Assembly (NCBI RefSeq): GCF_004684905.1
Contig: NZ_SRJC01000005.1
Location: 96,767 to 160,766, forward strand
Direction: 5' to 3'
DNA length: 64,000 nt
From: Halobacillus salinus
GTDB taxonomy: Bacteria; Bacillota; Bacilli; Bacillales; Halobacillaceae
Positions 1-7,339 of this stretch are shown in pieces. The notes beneath the pieces are model-generated. The model had not been told where the DNA came from, made no database searches, and saw nothing but the letters and a program-made list of their open reading frames with translations. Position 1 is the stretch's first letter. Every line of letters starts with the position of its first letter. The position numbers were made by a program, and so were the translations under genes.

Positions 1-85
1 CCGAGCTACCTCAGGCTTCGCCTTCGGGGATCTCGCCGTTGTCCGTATAATCCCGCAGGAGTGTCGTCGTTTTCCACCCCACTTT
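1..85 (-). repeat. Dispersed palindromic repeat, type B, cut by window edge
   Basis: Partial copy of the type B element, in reverse orientation and truncated by the left edge. It shares the internal blocks GGCGAGATCCCCGAAGGC and ACTCCTGCGGGA (read on the minus strand) and the GGGGTGGAAAACGACGAC end with copies near 14.2 kb and 17.3 kb. The outer flank at about 100-110 reads GGAACAGAACC, matching the AACAGAACC terminus of other type B copies. Confidence 0.75.
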
Positions 86-154
86 GTTCAAATGTGTGGG
101 AACAGAACCTACCCTATTAAGAAATCAATTGCTCTACATACATATAAAAGGAAG

Positions 155-330
155 CAAAAGAGGTTCAGACTCGTTAACGTAAAGGGGTTGGAGAAACGGG
201 GAGACTCCTACGGGAACATAGTACAGTCTGAGACCCCGCAACGACCGGATGGGAGTGAGGAGGCTCAGCGGACGCCCGTGGAAAGCGACCCGTTTCTCCA
301 AACCCGGGCTACAATATCTAGTAGAACCGA
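155..330 (+). repeat. Dispersed palindromic repeat, type A
   Basis: The core at about 185-304 begins GGTTGGAGAAACGGG and ends CCCGTTTCTCCAA, so its ends are inverted repeats. Internal blocks (GACTCCTACGGGA, GAGACCCCGCA, GAGGAGGCTCAGCGGACGCC, GGAAAGCGA) recur in the copies near 2.8, 4.3 and 7.1 kb. An AGAGGTTC box precedes the core and a TAGAACCGA box follows it, as in other type A copies. Open frames across it are repeat-derived and not credible genes. Confidence 0.8.
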
Positions 331-344
331 CGTCTCAACACTAG

Positions 345-373
345 AAAAGCCTCGCTATTCAGCGAGGCTTTTT
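345..373 (-). terminator. Bidirectional hairpin terminator
   Basis: AAAAGCCTCGCT at 345-356 pairs with AGCGAGGCTTTTT at 361-373 around a 4-nt loop. It lies 9 nt after the stop codon of the minus-strand DsbA-like gene and has T-runs in both directions. Confidence 0.85.
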
Positions 374-381
374 CATATGAC

Positions 382-1101
382 TTATTGATTTTTCGGGACT
401 TCGCAGCCATCTTCCGTACAAGCGGCATCTTCATTTTGAGAAAACGTCTCAAATTGAGGTGTCGCTTTTTCTTCTTCAAAAGCTTTCTCCAACGCTTGCG
501 TGAATGTTTCTTTCGGCTGGGCGCCAGAAATAGCGTACTTACGGTTGATGACGAAGAAAGGTACGCCTTGGACGCCGATTTGATAAGCTTCGCCTTGTTC
601 AGAACGTACTTGCTCCGTGAACGCATCACTTTCAAGCGTCTCTTTCACGTTGCTTTCGTCTAACCCAGCTTCTGTAGCAAGGCGGATCAGTGTGTCGTGG
701 TCACCGACGTCTTCGCCATCTGTGAAGACAGCTTGGAAGAAGCGTTGAGCGACAGTCAATCCGATTCCTTTCGATTCCGCTAGCTTCGCAATACGGTGAG
801 CGTCGAAGGTGTTCGTTGGCACCATGTCGTCAAAGCGGAAATCAAGCCCTTCCATTTTCGCTTGTTCCGTCATGTTTGCCGTCATGCCGCGCGCTTCTTC
901 AAGGGAACGGCCGTATTTGGCAGCCAATTTTTCATGGATGTTCTGTCCTGTGTTCTTCTCTGCTTGAGGATCGAGTTCAAAGCTTTTGAACACTAATTCA
1001 ACCTGATCTTTTTGTGGGAATGCTTCCAGCGCATTCTCCAGTCTAGCTTTTCCTATATAACAAAACGGGCAGACAAAATCTGACCATACTTCGATTTTCA
1101 T
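382..1101 (-). CDS. DsbA family oxidoreductase (FrnE-like)
   Basis: A cytoplasmic thioredoxin-fold protein of about 239 residues. The N-terminus carries SDFVCPFCYIGK, with a CPFC redox pair at about residues 11-14. A helical insertion follows, and the closing strand segment GVQGVPFFVINRKYAISGAQ holds the cis-proline typical of DsbA/FrnE proteins. There is no signal peptide, which fits FrnE (a cytosolic disulfide oxidoreductase or isomerase) rather than secreted DsbA. The tail contains a second cysteine pair (CTEDGCEVP). The start is taken as the third ATG at 1101 because GAGGTG at 1113-1108 leaves a 6-nt spacer; a GTG at 1110 and two ATGs are in frame just upstream. The exact substrate is unknown. 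Confidence 0.85.
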   Translation of the reverse strand: MKIEVWSDFVCPFCYIGKARLENALEAFPQKDQVELVFKSFELDPQAEKNTGQNIHEKLAAKYGRSLEEARGMTANMTEQAKMEGLDFRFDDMVPTNTFDAHRIAKLAESKGIGLTVAQRFFQAVFTDGEDVGDHDTLIRLATEAGLDESNVKETLESDAFTEQVRSEQGEAYQIGVQGVPFFVINRKYAISGAQPKETFTQALEKAFEEEKATPQFETFSQNEDAACTEDGCEVPKNQ

Positions 1102-1173
1102 CATCATCACCTCGTATCAAGATTCACTTCCATTGTACGCCCGTTCGATAATGAAAGCCATCAATCTGTTTCT

Positions 1174-1980
1174 CTACAGGAACGGTGCGACGTCCTGTAG
1201 CTGCTTGACGAAATCGATGATGAAATAACGGATAATCAAATAAGAAATCAACATCGAAGCACCCGTCGTTCCGATACTCCAATAGACGATATTCAATGTT
1301 CTAGAGCTACGCATCCCTCTGTGGTAGATGAGTAGAGCAGGCATGATCGCAATGAGGAAGAAGAGCGATACCCCAGTTGTGAAAAGCGTCAAACCACCAG
1401 CACCGGCAAGGCCGAAGCATAGTGCGAGAATGTTCACGAGCGTAAACGGTAAGATGACGCTGCCGAACTGTGCCACGAGCAACCGCACCGACAGACCTTC
1501 CCCCATCCATTTCGCCGCGACGTACAGACAGAACAAAGTAGAGAAGGTGAACAAGGCGATGAAGAATAGGATGGTGGACGTCAAGTTGAGAAAAGGGAGC
1601 GACTGTTGGTATCCGGTTTCCGTGAATAGCGTAGCAAGGCCGCCCAACATGATCGTGTAGAGTTTGTTCGCCAAGAAATAGAAGCTCAACGCAAAGGCGA
1701 ACATGTAGAACACGATAACCATCAGCCCATACGTAAACATGTCTTCCTCTGCCGCAAACCCTTTACCAGGCTGTTTTAGGTGTTCTTTCAAATACGTGGA
1801 GAAGGGAATTTTATCTTTCTCGTGACGGGTTGAACGGAATTCGCTCCGCGGTTCGGCGGCGTCCAATACTTCATAGACCGGCCCATCTTCCGGGACCATC
1901 AATGAATCGTAGAAAGGTGTGCCACACACGTTGCAGTAGTTGCCGGCTTCTTGTTCGTATTGACAATGAACACAAATCAT
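1174..1980 (-). CDS. Zinc-ribbon integral membrane protein, function unknown
   Basis: 268 residues. The first 22 residues hold two CxxC pairs (CVHC and CNVC), a zinc-ribbon as found at the head of many Firmicute membrane proteins. A polar linker of about 60 residues follows, then five or so hydrophobic segments from about residue 85 to the C-terminus (for example FYMFAFALSFYFLA and LFFLIAIMPALLIY). The layout resembles zinc-ribbon proteins with a Yip1/DUF-type membrane domain, but no specific family was recognised. It stands alone, with 72 nt to the downstream dsbA-like gene on the same strand, so the two could be co-transcribed. Role unknown. Confidence 0.75.
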   Translation of the reverse strand: MICVHCQYEQEAGNYCNVCGTPFYDSLMVPEDGPVYEVLDAAEPRSEFRSTRHEKDKIPFSTYLKEHLKQPGKGFAAEEDMFTYGLMVIVFYMFAFALSFYFLANKLYTIMLGGLATLFTETGYQQSLPFLNLTSTILFFIALFTFSTLFCLYVAAKWMGEGLSVRLLVAQFGSVILPFTLVNILALCFGLAGAGGLTLFTTGVSLFFLIAIMPALLIYHRGMRSSRTLNIVYWSIGTTGASMLISYLIIRYFIIDFVKQLQDVAPFL

Positions 1981-2096
1981 AAGCGATCTTCCTTTCTGAA
2001 AAAGTCCAAGCCTTTTGTATCATTGTATAAATCAATCGCCGGAATCATGCTACCTTTTCTCGACTTGCTTCGATTATAGAAGCAGGAGGGGATGAC

Positions 2097-2738
2097 ATGA
2101 TTGCATTACAAACGTTGAAAAAACGGAGTGCAGAGCGGATGGGCAAAGTGAAACCCATCGTCAAAGAAAAAGCATTACTACTGATCGCACGAGCTTATGA
2201 AGAAAAAATATGCGTACAAATCTCGTCAGGGTATCGCTCTCTTGAGAGGCAGGCTGCTTTATACGGACAAGGCAGGAAGGATTATGTGTGGAGAGGGAAG
2301 TCTTACGGAAGCGCTGGTCCCATTGTCACGAATGCCAAACCAGGCCAAAGCGTACACAACGAAGGACGCGCTGTCGACTTTTTCCTAGTGACGTCTGACG
2401 GTTCGAAAGCATTGTGGAACGTCGATAATCGTTGGAAGCGGGTGGCAGCCATTGCAAAAGAAATCGGGTTCTTATGGGGAGGGGACTGGAGCTCTTTTCC
2501 TGATTATCCACATTTGGAGTGGTCGGAATCATCGTACGATGTTCTCAGGCGAGGGGACAAAGGACGAGCTGTATCAGAACTTCAACGGACCCTCTGTGCA
2601 AGCGGCTACCATTTAAAAATAGACGGAAGCTTCGGCCCCCGCACAGAAGCAGCCGTCAAACAGTTCCAGGAGGATCATGCCATCGAAGTAGACGGACTCG
2701 TCGGACCAATCACGCAATCGTTATTGAGTAGACATTAA
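2097..2738 (+). CDS. M15-family L-Ala-D-Glu or D-Ala peptidase with peptidoglycan-binding domain (CwlK-like)
   Basis: 213 residues. Residues 1-143 form a VanY/CwlK-type M15 peptidase: SSGYRSLERQAALYGQG, the zinc-site block SVHNEGRAVDFF (His and Asp ligands) and a final HLEW. CwlK-type enzymes cut stem peptides of the cell wall. Residues about 150-212 form a peptidoglycan-binding type 1 domain (GDKGRAVSELQRTL, IDGSFGPRTEAAVKQFQ, VDGLVGP). No signal peptide is visible in the 213 residues, so the enzyme may act in lysis or sporulation, or the export route is not apparent. GGAGGGGATGAC places the ATG at 2097. A terminator follows directly. Confidence 0.88.
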   Translation: MIALQTLKKRSAERMGKVKPIVKEKALLLIARAYEEKICVQISSGYRSLERQAALYGQGRKDYVWRGKSYGSAGPIVTNAKPGQSVHNEGRAVDFFLVTSDGSKALWNVDNRWKRVAAIAKEIGFLWGGDWSSFPDYPHLEWSESSYDVLRRGDKGRAVSELQRTLCASGYHLKIDGSFGPRTEAAVKQFQEDHAIEVDGLVGPITQSLLSRH

Positions 2739-2742
2739 TACA

Positions 2743-2776
2743 AAAACCCTATCTTCTAGATAGAAGATAGGGTTTT
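2743..2776 (+). terminator. Hairpin terminator after the CwlK-like gene
   Basis: A perfect 15-bp stem, AAAACCCTATCTTCT at 2743-2757 and AGAAGATAGGGTTTT at 2762-2776, with a 4-nt loop, starts 4 nt after the stop codon. Confidence 0.85.
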
Positions 2777-2784
2777 CAGGGTGT

Positions 2785-3248
2785 CGAGTAAGTATTCTCG
2801 GTTCTTCGATGTGTGGGAAAGTGGTGTTGGAGAAACGGTCCGCTTTCCGCAGGCGTCCGGTGAGCCTCCTCGCTCCCTTTGGTCTCTGTGGGGTCTCACG
2901 CTGTACTCCGGTCCTGCAGGAGTCTCCCCGTTTCTCCAACACCTCACTAAAATAAGTGTGAACCTCTTATGCTTCCGGACCAAGAATAGGGGTTTATTAT
3001 AGTCCACACGTATGGGAATCTCCACTCATTAGCGTAGGTTTTGTTCGCACGTACGTCGCGAAGTGGGATGGAAAACGACGAGACTCCTGTGGGATGCACG
3101 GGATAGTCGAGATCCCACAGCGTGCAAAGCGAGCGAGGAAGCTCGACACTCGCCCACGGAAAGCGAGTTGTTTTCCAGACCACGACACACTACATTTCAT
3201 AACAAAACCATTCTCCCCACTTCTTCTCAACCACGTTGCATTTCGGTA
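2785..3248 (-). repeat. Composite A+B repeat element, left copy (inverted relative to 6838-7290)
   Basis: A reverse-oriented type A core (about 2820-2945, both ends GGTGTTGGAGAAACGG when read outward) is joined by about 115 nt to a forward type B core (about 3064-3183, GGGATGGAAAACGACGA to TTGTTTTCCAGACC). The joining sequence (TTCTTGGTC, GGAAGCATAAGAGGTTC, ATGAGTGGA, AACAAAACC, read on the minus strand) and both outer flanks recur in the same order at 6838-7290 in the opposite orientation. The gene-free stretch 2739-3310 holds only this element and the terminator. Short frames inside are repeat-derived. Confidence 0.8.
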
Positions 3249-3310
3249 TCATCAAATCCCATATTCTGATAAACTATTACAGTTATAAAGTTTGAGAGGG
3301 GGAGTCGGAA

Positions 3311-4204
3311 ATGGGGATCTTCTTTCAAGTAGTCCTTCCAGTCATTCTAGTATTCGCATCCGGCTATGCACTTCAGAAAATCCTGAAACTCGAAATCAAG
3401 TCCATCTCAACGGTGGCTCTCTATATCATGTTACCTTGCTTAGTCTTCGAGACGTTCTATAACGCGGAATTCGATCGAGACTATTTCATGATGATCGTAT
3501 TTTCCATACTACTTTTATTTGCTATTATTTTTATCAATAAAATCGCTGCCAAAGTACTTCGGTACGACACAGCAACCGAAAGTGGCACGATTCTATCAAC
3601 TGCATTCATGAACGCGGGGAACTATGGTTCACCAATTATCTTGTTCGCGTTCGGCGACGAAGGGTTCGTTTATGCCGTCTCCTTCATGGTGCTGCAACAA
3701 ATCGTCATGAACTTCTTCGGCGTTTATTACGCAGCGAAAGGAACGACCGGAATCAGCATGGCTGTCAAAACCGTACTGAAAATGCCACCGACCCACGCCG
3801 TGTGGATCGCCTTACTTTTCAAATACACAGGCATTCCAATATCAGATAACTTCATGTCGAGTATAGATTTGGTCGGGAACGCGACGATTCCGACGATTAT
3901 GATTCTACTAGGGATGCAGCTTGCTAATATCACGGTGAAGAATCTCGACTGGAGCAAAATATCTTTCGCAGCCAGCCTGCGCCTTGTCGGTTCACCACTG
4001 ATTGCCTGGGCACTCACCATCGTTCTCCCGATGAGCGACCTGATGGCAAGCGTCTTGATCGTAGCGACCGCCATGCCATCCGCCGCTACAACAACGATGT
4101 ACGCCGTCCAATTCGACGCCAAACCAGACCTAGTATCCAGCATCACCCTAGTCACCACCCTAATAAGCGTCCTGACAATCCCCATTGTCCTTACGATTAT
4201 TTAG
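3311..4204 (+). CDS. AEC family transporter (auxin efflux carrier fold)
   Basis: 297 residues with about ten hydrophobic segments over the whole length, as expected for the AEC family (Mem_trans domain), whose bacterial members move malate, malonate or similar carboxylates. It starts with PVILVFASGYALQK and has the central STAFMNAGNYGSPI segment, which corresponds to the conserved N-rich crossing of the family, and a C-terminal ATAMPSAATTTMYAVQF. SD GAGGGGGAG precedes the ATG. It is a single gene, bracketed by repeat elements. The substrate cannot be read from sequence. Confidence 0.88.
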   Translation: MGIFFQVVLPVILVFASGYALQKILKLEIKSISTVALYIMLPCLVFETFYNAEFDRDYFMMIVFSILLLFAIIFINKIAAKVLRYDTATESGTILSTAFMNAGNYGSPIILFAFGDEGFVYAVSFMVLQQIVMNFFGVYYAAKGTTGISMAVKTVLKMPPTHAVWIALLFKYTGIPISDNFMSSIDLVGNATIPTIMILLGMQLANITVKNLDWSKISFAASLRLVGSPLIAWALTIVLPMSDLMASVLIVATAMPSAATTTMYAVQFDAKPDLVSSITLVTTLISVLTIPIVLTII

Positions 4205-4249
4205 GCGAGGAATAATGGTTTTGTAAGACTAGAAAAGGACGTACCTCAT

Positions 4250-4435
4250 AGAAAAAATAGAAGAGGTTCCTTCTAGTCCTAGCTGAGGTGTTGGAGAAAC
4301 GGGTAGACTCCTACCGGATAATAGGACAGTGTGAGATCCCGCAGTGAGCGAGCGAACGAGGAAGCTCACCGACCGCCGGTGGAAAGCGAACCGTTTCTCC
4401 AACACCGCTACTCTTCAACTTGGAAGAACCGATAG
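4250..4435 (+). repeat. Dispersed palindromic repeat, type A
   Basis: The core at 4287-4406 opens GGTGTTGGAGAAACGGG and closes CCGTTTCTCCAACACC. The upstream AAGAGGTTCC box and the downstream TTGGAAGAACCGATAGTAC box match the flanks of the copies at 2.8 and 7.1 kb. Confidence 0.8.
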
Positions 4436-4451
4436 TACATCCACTAAATAC

Positions 4452-4483
4452 AAAAAGGAGTCCCAATACGGGACTCCTTTTTT
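4452..4483. terminator. Bidirectional hairpin terminator
   Basis: AAAAAGGAGTCCC at 4452-4464 pairs perfectly with GGGACTCCTTTTT at 4470-4482. It overlaps the stop codon of the minus-strand small membrane protein and can end transcripts from both sides. Confidence 0.88.
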
Positions 4484-4643
4484 AGTCTTCTTTTTTCTTT
4501 CTCTCTTTCCAGAACATATATATATTCCCGAAAACAAACACAATACTTATCATAGCTGCAATCGAGGAAAGCTCCACCATATCAGTGAGGGAGCCAACTA
4601 GGAAATAACCGAGAAAGAACAACGCGAAAATTAAGTAAACCAA
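4482..4643 (-). CDS. Small two-helix membrane protein, unknown
   Basis: A 53-codon frame starting with TTG at 4643 behind AGGAAG at 4656-4651 (7-nt spacer). The protein begins MVYLIFALFFLGYFLVGS, continues to a second hydrophobic helix (AAMISIVFVFGNIYMFW) and ends in the basic-acidic tail KERKKKED. The hairpin terminator sits at its stop codon and the gene follows another minus-strand gene by 37 nt. Both points, together with the sensible two-helix topology, argue that it is real. Function unknown. Confidence 0.6.
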   Translation of the reverse strand: MVYLIFALFFLGYFLVGSLTDMVELSSIAAMISIVFVFGNIYMFWKERKKKED

Positions 4644-4680
4644 AACGACTCTTCCTTTCGTTCAGACTGTTACCACTATA

Positions 4681-4968
4681 TCATTGATCGGCCGGATACA
4701 TAAAAAATCTGTACACGGTAAAATCATTTCCTTCTGCAATCTCGAACGATTCGATATTCAAAGAAGAGAAGAAATAGCCGTCCTGCTCTTCGAAAGAAAG
4801 GGTCAGTACATACTCCCGGTTTTCCATGAGGGGGATAGGGACGGGGTTTACGATTTCGATCATCCATTCATAAGCGAGGCGCTCGACGAATGCATGGGTA
4901 AAGCCAGTCGGTGTGTCATCTAACCAAATCTTCTTCAAAGGTACGAGAGAACGAGAAGGTTGTTCCAA
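4681..4968 (-). CDS. Hypothetical protein, 95 aa
   Basis: Soluble, acidic protein with no recognised domain. TTG start at 4968 is set by GGAGG with a 7-nt spacer. The pattern of alternating hydrophobic residues (REYVLTLSFEEQDGYFFSS, DFTVYRFFMYP) suggests a small beta-rich fold. It lies between the sigma-like gene at 5021 and the small membrane gene at 4482, all on the minus strand with gaps of 52 and 37 nt, so the three may form one transcript. Confidence 0.6.
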   Translation of the reverse strand: MEQPSRSLVPLKKIWLDDTPTGFTHAFVERLAYEWMIEIVNPVPIPLMENREYVLTLSFEEQDGYFFSSLNIESFEIAEGNDFTVYRFFMYPADQ

Positions 4969-5020
4969 TACGATTCCTCCGTTCGTGTAATACTACTAGA
5001 ATTCCCTTTTCTGAAAATGC

Positions 5021-5479
5021 TTAAACAGCATCCAACAGTAGTTTTTGTTTGATTTGCTTACGGGTCCGTTTGACGGTGGATAAACTGATCTGTTTTCGAG
5101 TGGCGATAAGGCTCATCGGAAGGCCTTTGTACGAAAGAAGAAAAATCTCTTGCTCCAGTGGGGTCAAGCGATGGTGGTGGAGGATATCTAGGAGAAGGAG
5201 TGGCTCATCCATTGGACATTCGACCATAGGCGGACTGTGAAGTAAGTGGAGCGTCTGTCGTTTTCTGTGTTCATCTCTGAGGTAGGACTTGAGGTGATAC
5301 TCGAATTTGTACACGAAGTAGGTAGTGAATTTGCTTAAGGACCCGTCATACTTTTCACAGCATGAATGGTAGATGAAATACGCGTCCTGCAGGAAGTCAT
5401 CAAACGGTTCGGCGATGCCGAATTTCCGTAGAGAAGCATACAAGAATTTCTCACACTCTACGAATGTCGGGATTTTCAT
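5021..5479 (-). CDS. Short sigma-70-like transcription factor
   Basis: 152 residues. The N-terminal half resembles sigma region 2: FDDFLQDAYFIYH, then YDGSLSKFTTYFVYKFEYHL and KSYLRDEHRKRQ. The C-terminal half is a region 4 helix-turn-helix: LTPLEQEIFLLSYKG, then MSLIATRKQISLSTVKRTRK. There is no region 3. The ATG at 5479 sits behind AAAGGAGGG; an upstream in-frame start at 5518 lacks a good SD. It is divergent from a second sigma-like gene at 5671. Members of this type act as alternative or phage-type sigma factors; the target promoters are unknown. Confidence 0.75.
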   Translation of the reverse strand: MKIPTFVECEKFLYASLRKFGIAEPFDDFLQDAYFIYHSCCEKYDGSLSKFTTYFVYKFEYHLKSYLRDEHRKRQTLHLLHSPPMVECPMDEPLLLLDILHHHRLTPLEQEIFLLSYKGLPMSLIATRKQISLSTVKRTRKQIKQKLLLDAV

Positions 5480-5670
5480 AGGTTCCCTCCTTTCTATTCT
5501 ATTATTATCTAAATACATATTAAATGGAAGTATTTTCTAGTACAAAATTCACTTTTTAACAACAAAATTGGATAAAAATTGAATTTTTCGCAAAAACGTG
5601 ACACCAAAAAGCGTTTTTATAACGATTATAGTAGTAGAAAGGAAATAATAGGAAAAGGTGGTTCGTTGCA

Positions 5671-6162
5671 GTGGATGATATCAGGTTCGAGCGTATTTTG
5701 TCGGAGAATAAAGAGCGGATACATTTTCATATTCATCACTTACATATTTATGACGGTACAGGCGAGTATTATGCCGTCGGACAAGAAGCATTATGGCAGG
5801 CAGCTCTTACACATGATGAGAAGAAGGGGGCTTTCTCCACCTACGCCAATTGGAAAATTCGCAATGCCCTGATCGACTACATACGGAAACTCTCCCGCCA
5901 ACAGGATAACGACCAGGCATATCGTGATCAGAGATCCGAGGAAGAATGCTGTTCTGTCGAAGATTATATGGTCGACCATGAGTTGTGGGAACAAGTGAAG
6001 GGACTCTTATCTGATAATCAATGGAAGTGGGTAACCTATTTCATCATCAAGGACTATTCTGTGGAACAAATTGCAGCACTAGAGGGCGTTTCGCGGGACG
6101 CTGTGAAAAACTGGGGGAGACATGCGCGCAGGAAGTTGAAAGAAGGGCTTCGAGTCGAATGA
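5671..6162 (+). CDS. Short sigma-70-like transcription factor
   Basis: 163 residues with GTG start behind AAAGGTGG. A region 2-like segment is visible (VGQEALWQAALTHDEKKGA, FSTYANWKIRNALIDYIRKL) and a C-terminal region 4 HTH (YSVEQIAALEGVSRDAVKNW, GRHARRKLKEGL). A polar, acidic linker with two adjacent cysteines (EEECCSVED) separates them. It is transcribed away from the other sigma-like gene, from which it is about 190 nt apart. Which promoters it recognises cannot be told. A sigma-like helper or phage-derived regulator is the alternative. Confidence 0.75.
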   Translation: MDDIRFERILSENKERIHFHIHHLHIYDGTGEYYAVGQEALWQAALTHDEKKGAFSTYANWKIRNALIDYIRKLSRQQDNDQAYRDQRSEEECCSVEDYMVDHELWEQVKGLLSDNQWKWVTYFIIKDYSVEQIAALEGVSRDAVKNWGRHARRKLKEGLRVE

Positions 6163-6165
6163 CAT

Positions 6166-6199
6166 AAAAAAGCGCGCATGGGTAGTCAGTCCATGCGCG
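6166..6199 (-). terminator. Hairpin terminator for the minus-strand gene at 6208
   Basis: CGCGCATGG at 6173-6181 pairs with CCATGCGCG at 6191-6199. The A-run at 6166-6171 becomes a T-run on the minus strand. Confidence 0.75.
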
Positions 6200-6207
6200 G
6201 ATCTCGA

Positions 6208-6594
6208 TTATTTTTCTATTGTAAGGTTGATTCTGTTCAATCCGAGCGCTCGAGCTGCTTGAATCATTCTCTCAGCTTCCGCTTGTGCATCGTCGATTGA
6301 TATGTCTTTGCGGGAGATACTTAACGTAGTCCCAGAAGTTTCGTATGATGTGCTCTGCGCTTCTTCCGTGAAGACAGGCATTTGCAAAGATGCCGGAGAT
6401 GGAGTAGTCTGCTCCATCGCGTCATACTTATGCGAGCGGTTAACGCGTCCGCGGATCTTTCTGCCGTGATAGACGACACTCGCGTAAGGGCAGCCAGTTT
6501 CGGCTGAGATCTCGCGGTAATTCTTGTCGGTCTCGCCGATCAGGCGTTTTACTTCTTCCAAGTCGTAGTCGTATTGTTTACTCTTTTTTGCCAT
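6208..6594 (-). CDS. Putative small DNA-binding protein, 128 aa
   Basis: Residues 10-50 look like a helix-turn-helix (LEEVKRLIGETDKNYREISA, ETGCPYASVVYHGRKIRGR) in a lysine-rich N-terminus. The middle is Ser/Thr/Pro-rich and probably disordered. The C-terminus is an amphipathic helix and strand (DDAQAEAERMIQAARALGL, NRINLTIEK). No named family was recognised. It converges on the sigma-like gene at 5671, with a terminator between. An intergenic stretch of about 220 nt upstream (6595-6815) is AT-rich and shows no clear motif. Confidence 0.6.
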   Translation of the reverse strand: MAKKSKQYDYDLEEVKRLIGETDKNYREISAETGCPYASVVYHGRKIRGRVNRSHKYDAMEQTTPSPASLQMPVFTEEAQSTSYETSGTTLSISRKDISIDDAQAEAERMIQAARALGLNRINLTIEK

Positions 6595-6815
6595 ATCTAT
6601 ATCCCCTTCTTTTTATTATCTACTCACATTGTATACAAAAATGTACAACTTTAATAGTATTCTATAATGATTTTTTTTATTTTTTTGTTTAATTGAACGT
6701 TTTGTAAAATAATAGTATACTAACATGCCCCAATATTGGAAGAGACGAATAAGTTAGAAAGAATATGTATGGTAAGGTAATGAAATGTACCTTTTACTTT
6801 TTCAACCATAAACAG

Positions 6816-6840
6816 ACGCCTAAGGAAGCGTCTTAGGCGT
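6816..6840. terminator. Hairpin ACGCCTAAG/CTTAGGCGT, twin of the one at 7300
   Basis: ACGCCTAAG at 6816-6824 pairs with CTTAGGCGT at 6832-6840. There is no strong T-run, so terminator activity is uncertain. The same ACGCCTAAGGAAGC sequence is in the hairpin at 7300-7334, on the other side of the composite repeat. Confidence 0.45.
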
Positions 6841-7290
6841 AGGTTGTTGAAGAAGTGTATAGTTTGGTTTTGTTAGGAAGCATAGTGTTTCGTGGTCTGG
6901 AAAACAACTCGCTTTCCGTGGGCGAGTGTCGAGCTTCCTCGATCGCTTTGCTCTCTGCGGGATCTCGACTATCCCGTGCATCCCACAGGAGTCGAGTTGT
7001 TTTCCAGCCCCCTTATCCATAGTTAGCGCAAACAAAACCGTGCGTTTATGAGTGGAAATTCCCTTAGTGTGGGCCATTATTGCTAGCTATTCTTGGTCGG
7101 GAAGCATAAGAGGTTCCTGCTGATTTTGTAACGGTGTTGGAGAAACGGGTAGACTCCTGCAGGATCGGAGTACAGCGTGAGCCCCCACAGAGACCGAAGG
7201 GAGCGAGGAGGCTCACCGGACGCCTGCGGAAAGCGAACCGTTTCTCCAACACCACTTTTCTACACCTGGAAGAACCGAAAATACTCCATA
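6838..7290 (+). repeat. Composite A+B repeat element, right copy
   Basis: A reverse type B core (about 6893-7012, GGTCTGGAAAACAACTCG to GAGTTGTTTTCCAGCC) is joined by about 120 nt to a forward type A core (about 7133-7253). This is the left composite (2785-3248) in the opposite orientation, including the joining sequence with ATTCTTGGTC and GGAAGCATAAGAGGTTC and the outer box GAAGAACCG. With its flanking hairpins it fills most of the gene-free stretch 6595-7339. Confidence 0.8.
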
Positions 7291-7299
7291 GACACACTG

Positions 7300-7334
7300 A
7301 GACGCCTAAGGAAGCACCTTAGGCGTCTGTTTTT
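7300..7334 (+). terminator. Hairpin terminator
   Basis: A 12-bp stem, AGACGCCTAAGG at 7300-7311 and CCTTAGGCGTCT at 7317-7328, is followed by GTTTTT on the plus strand. On the minus strand the same stem is 5 nt from the thrB stop codon and may also serve the threonine operon. Confidence 0.7.
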
Positions 7335-7339
7335 ATGGC

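Noticed and set aside
92..388. Open frames of 60-98 codons inside the dispersed repeats (also near 2721-3290, 6820-7322, 14005-14187 and 17284-17513)
   Set aside because: They follow the repeat sequence in either orientation, lack ribosome binding sites and give low-complexity Arg/Ser-rich products.
2785..7290. Insertion sequence or composite transposon
   Set aside because: No transposase gene or recognisable IS end is present in or around the repeats; only the inverted arrangement is supported.
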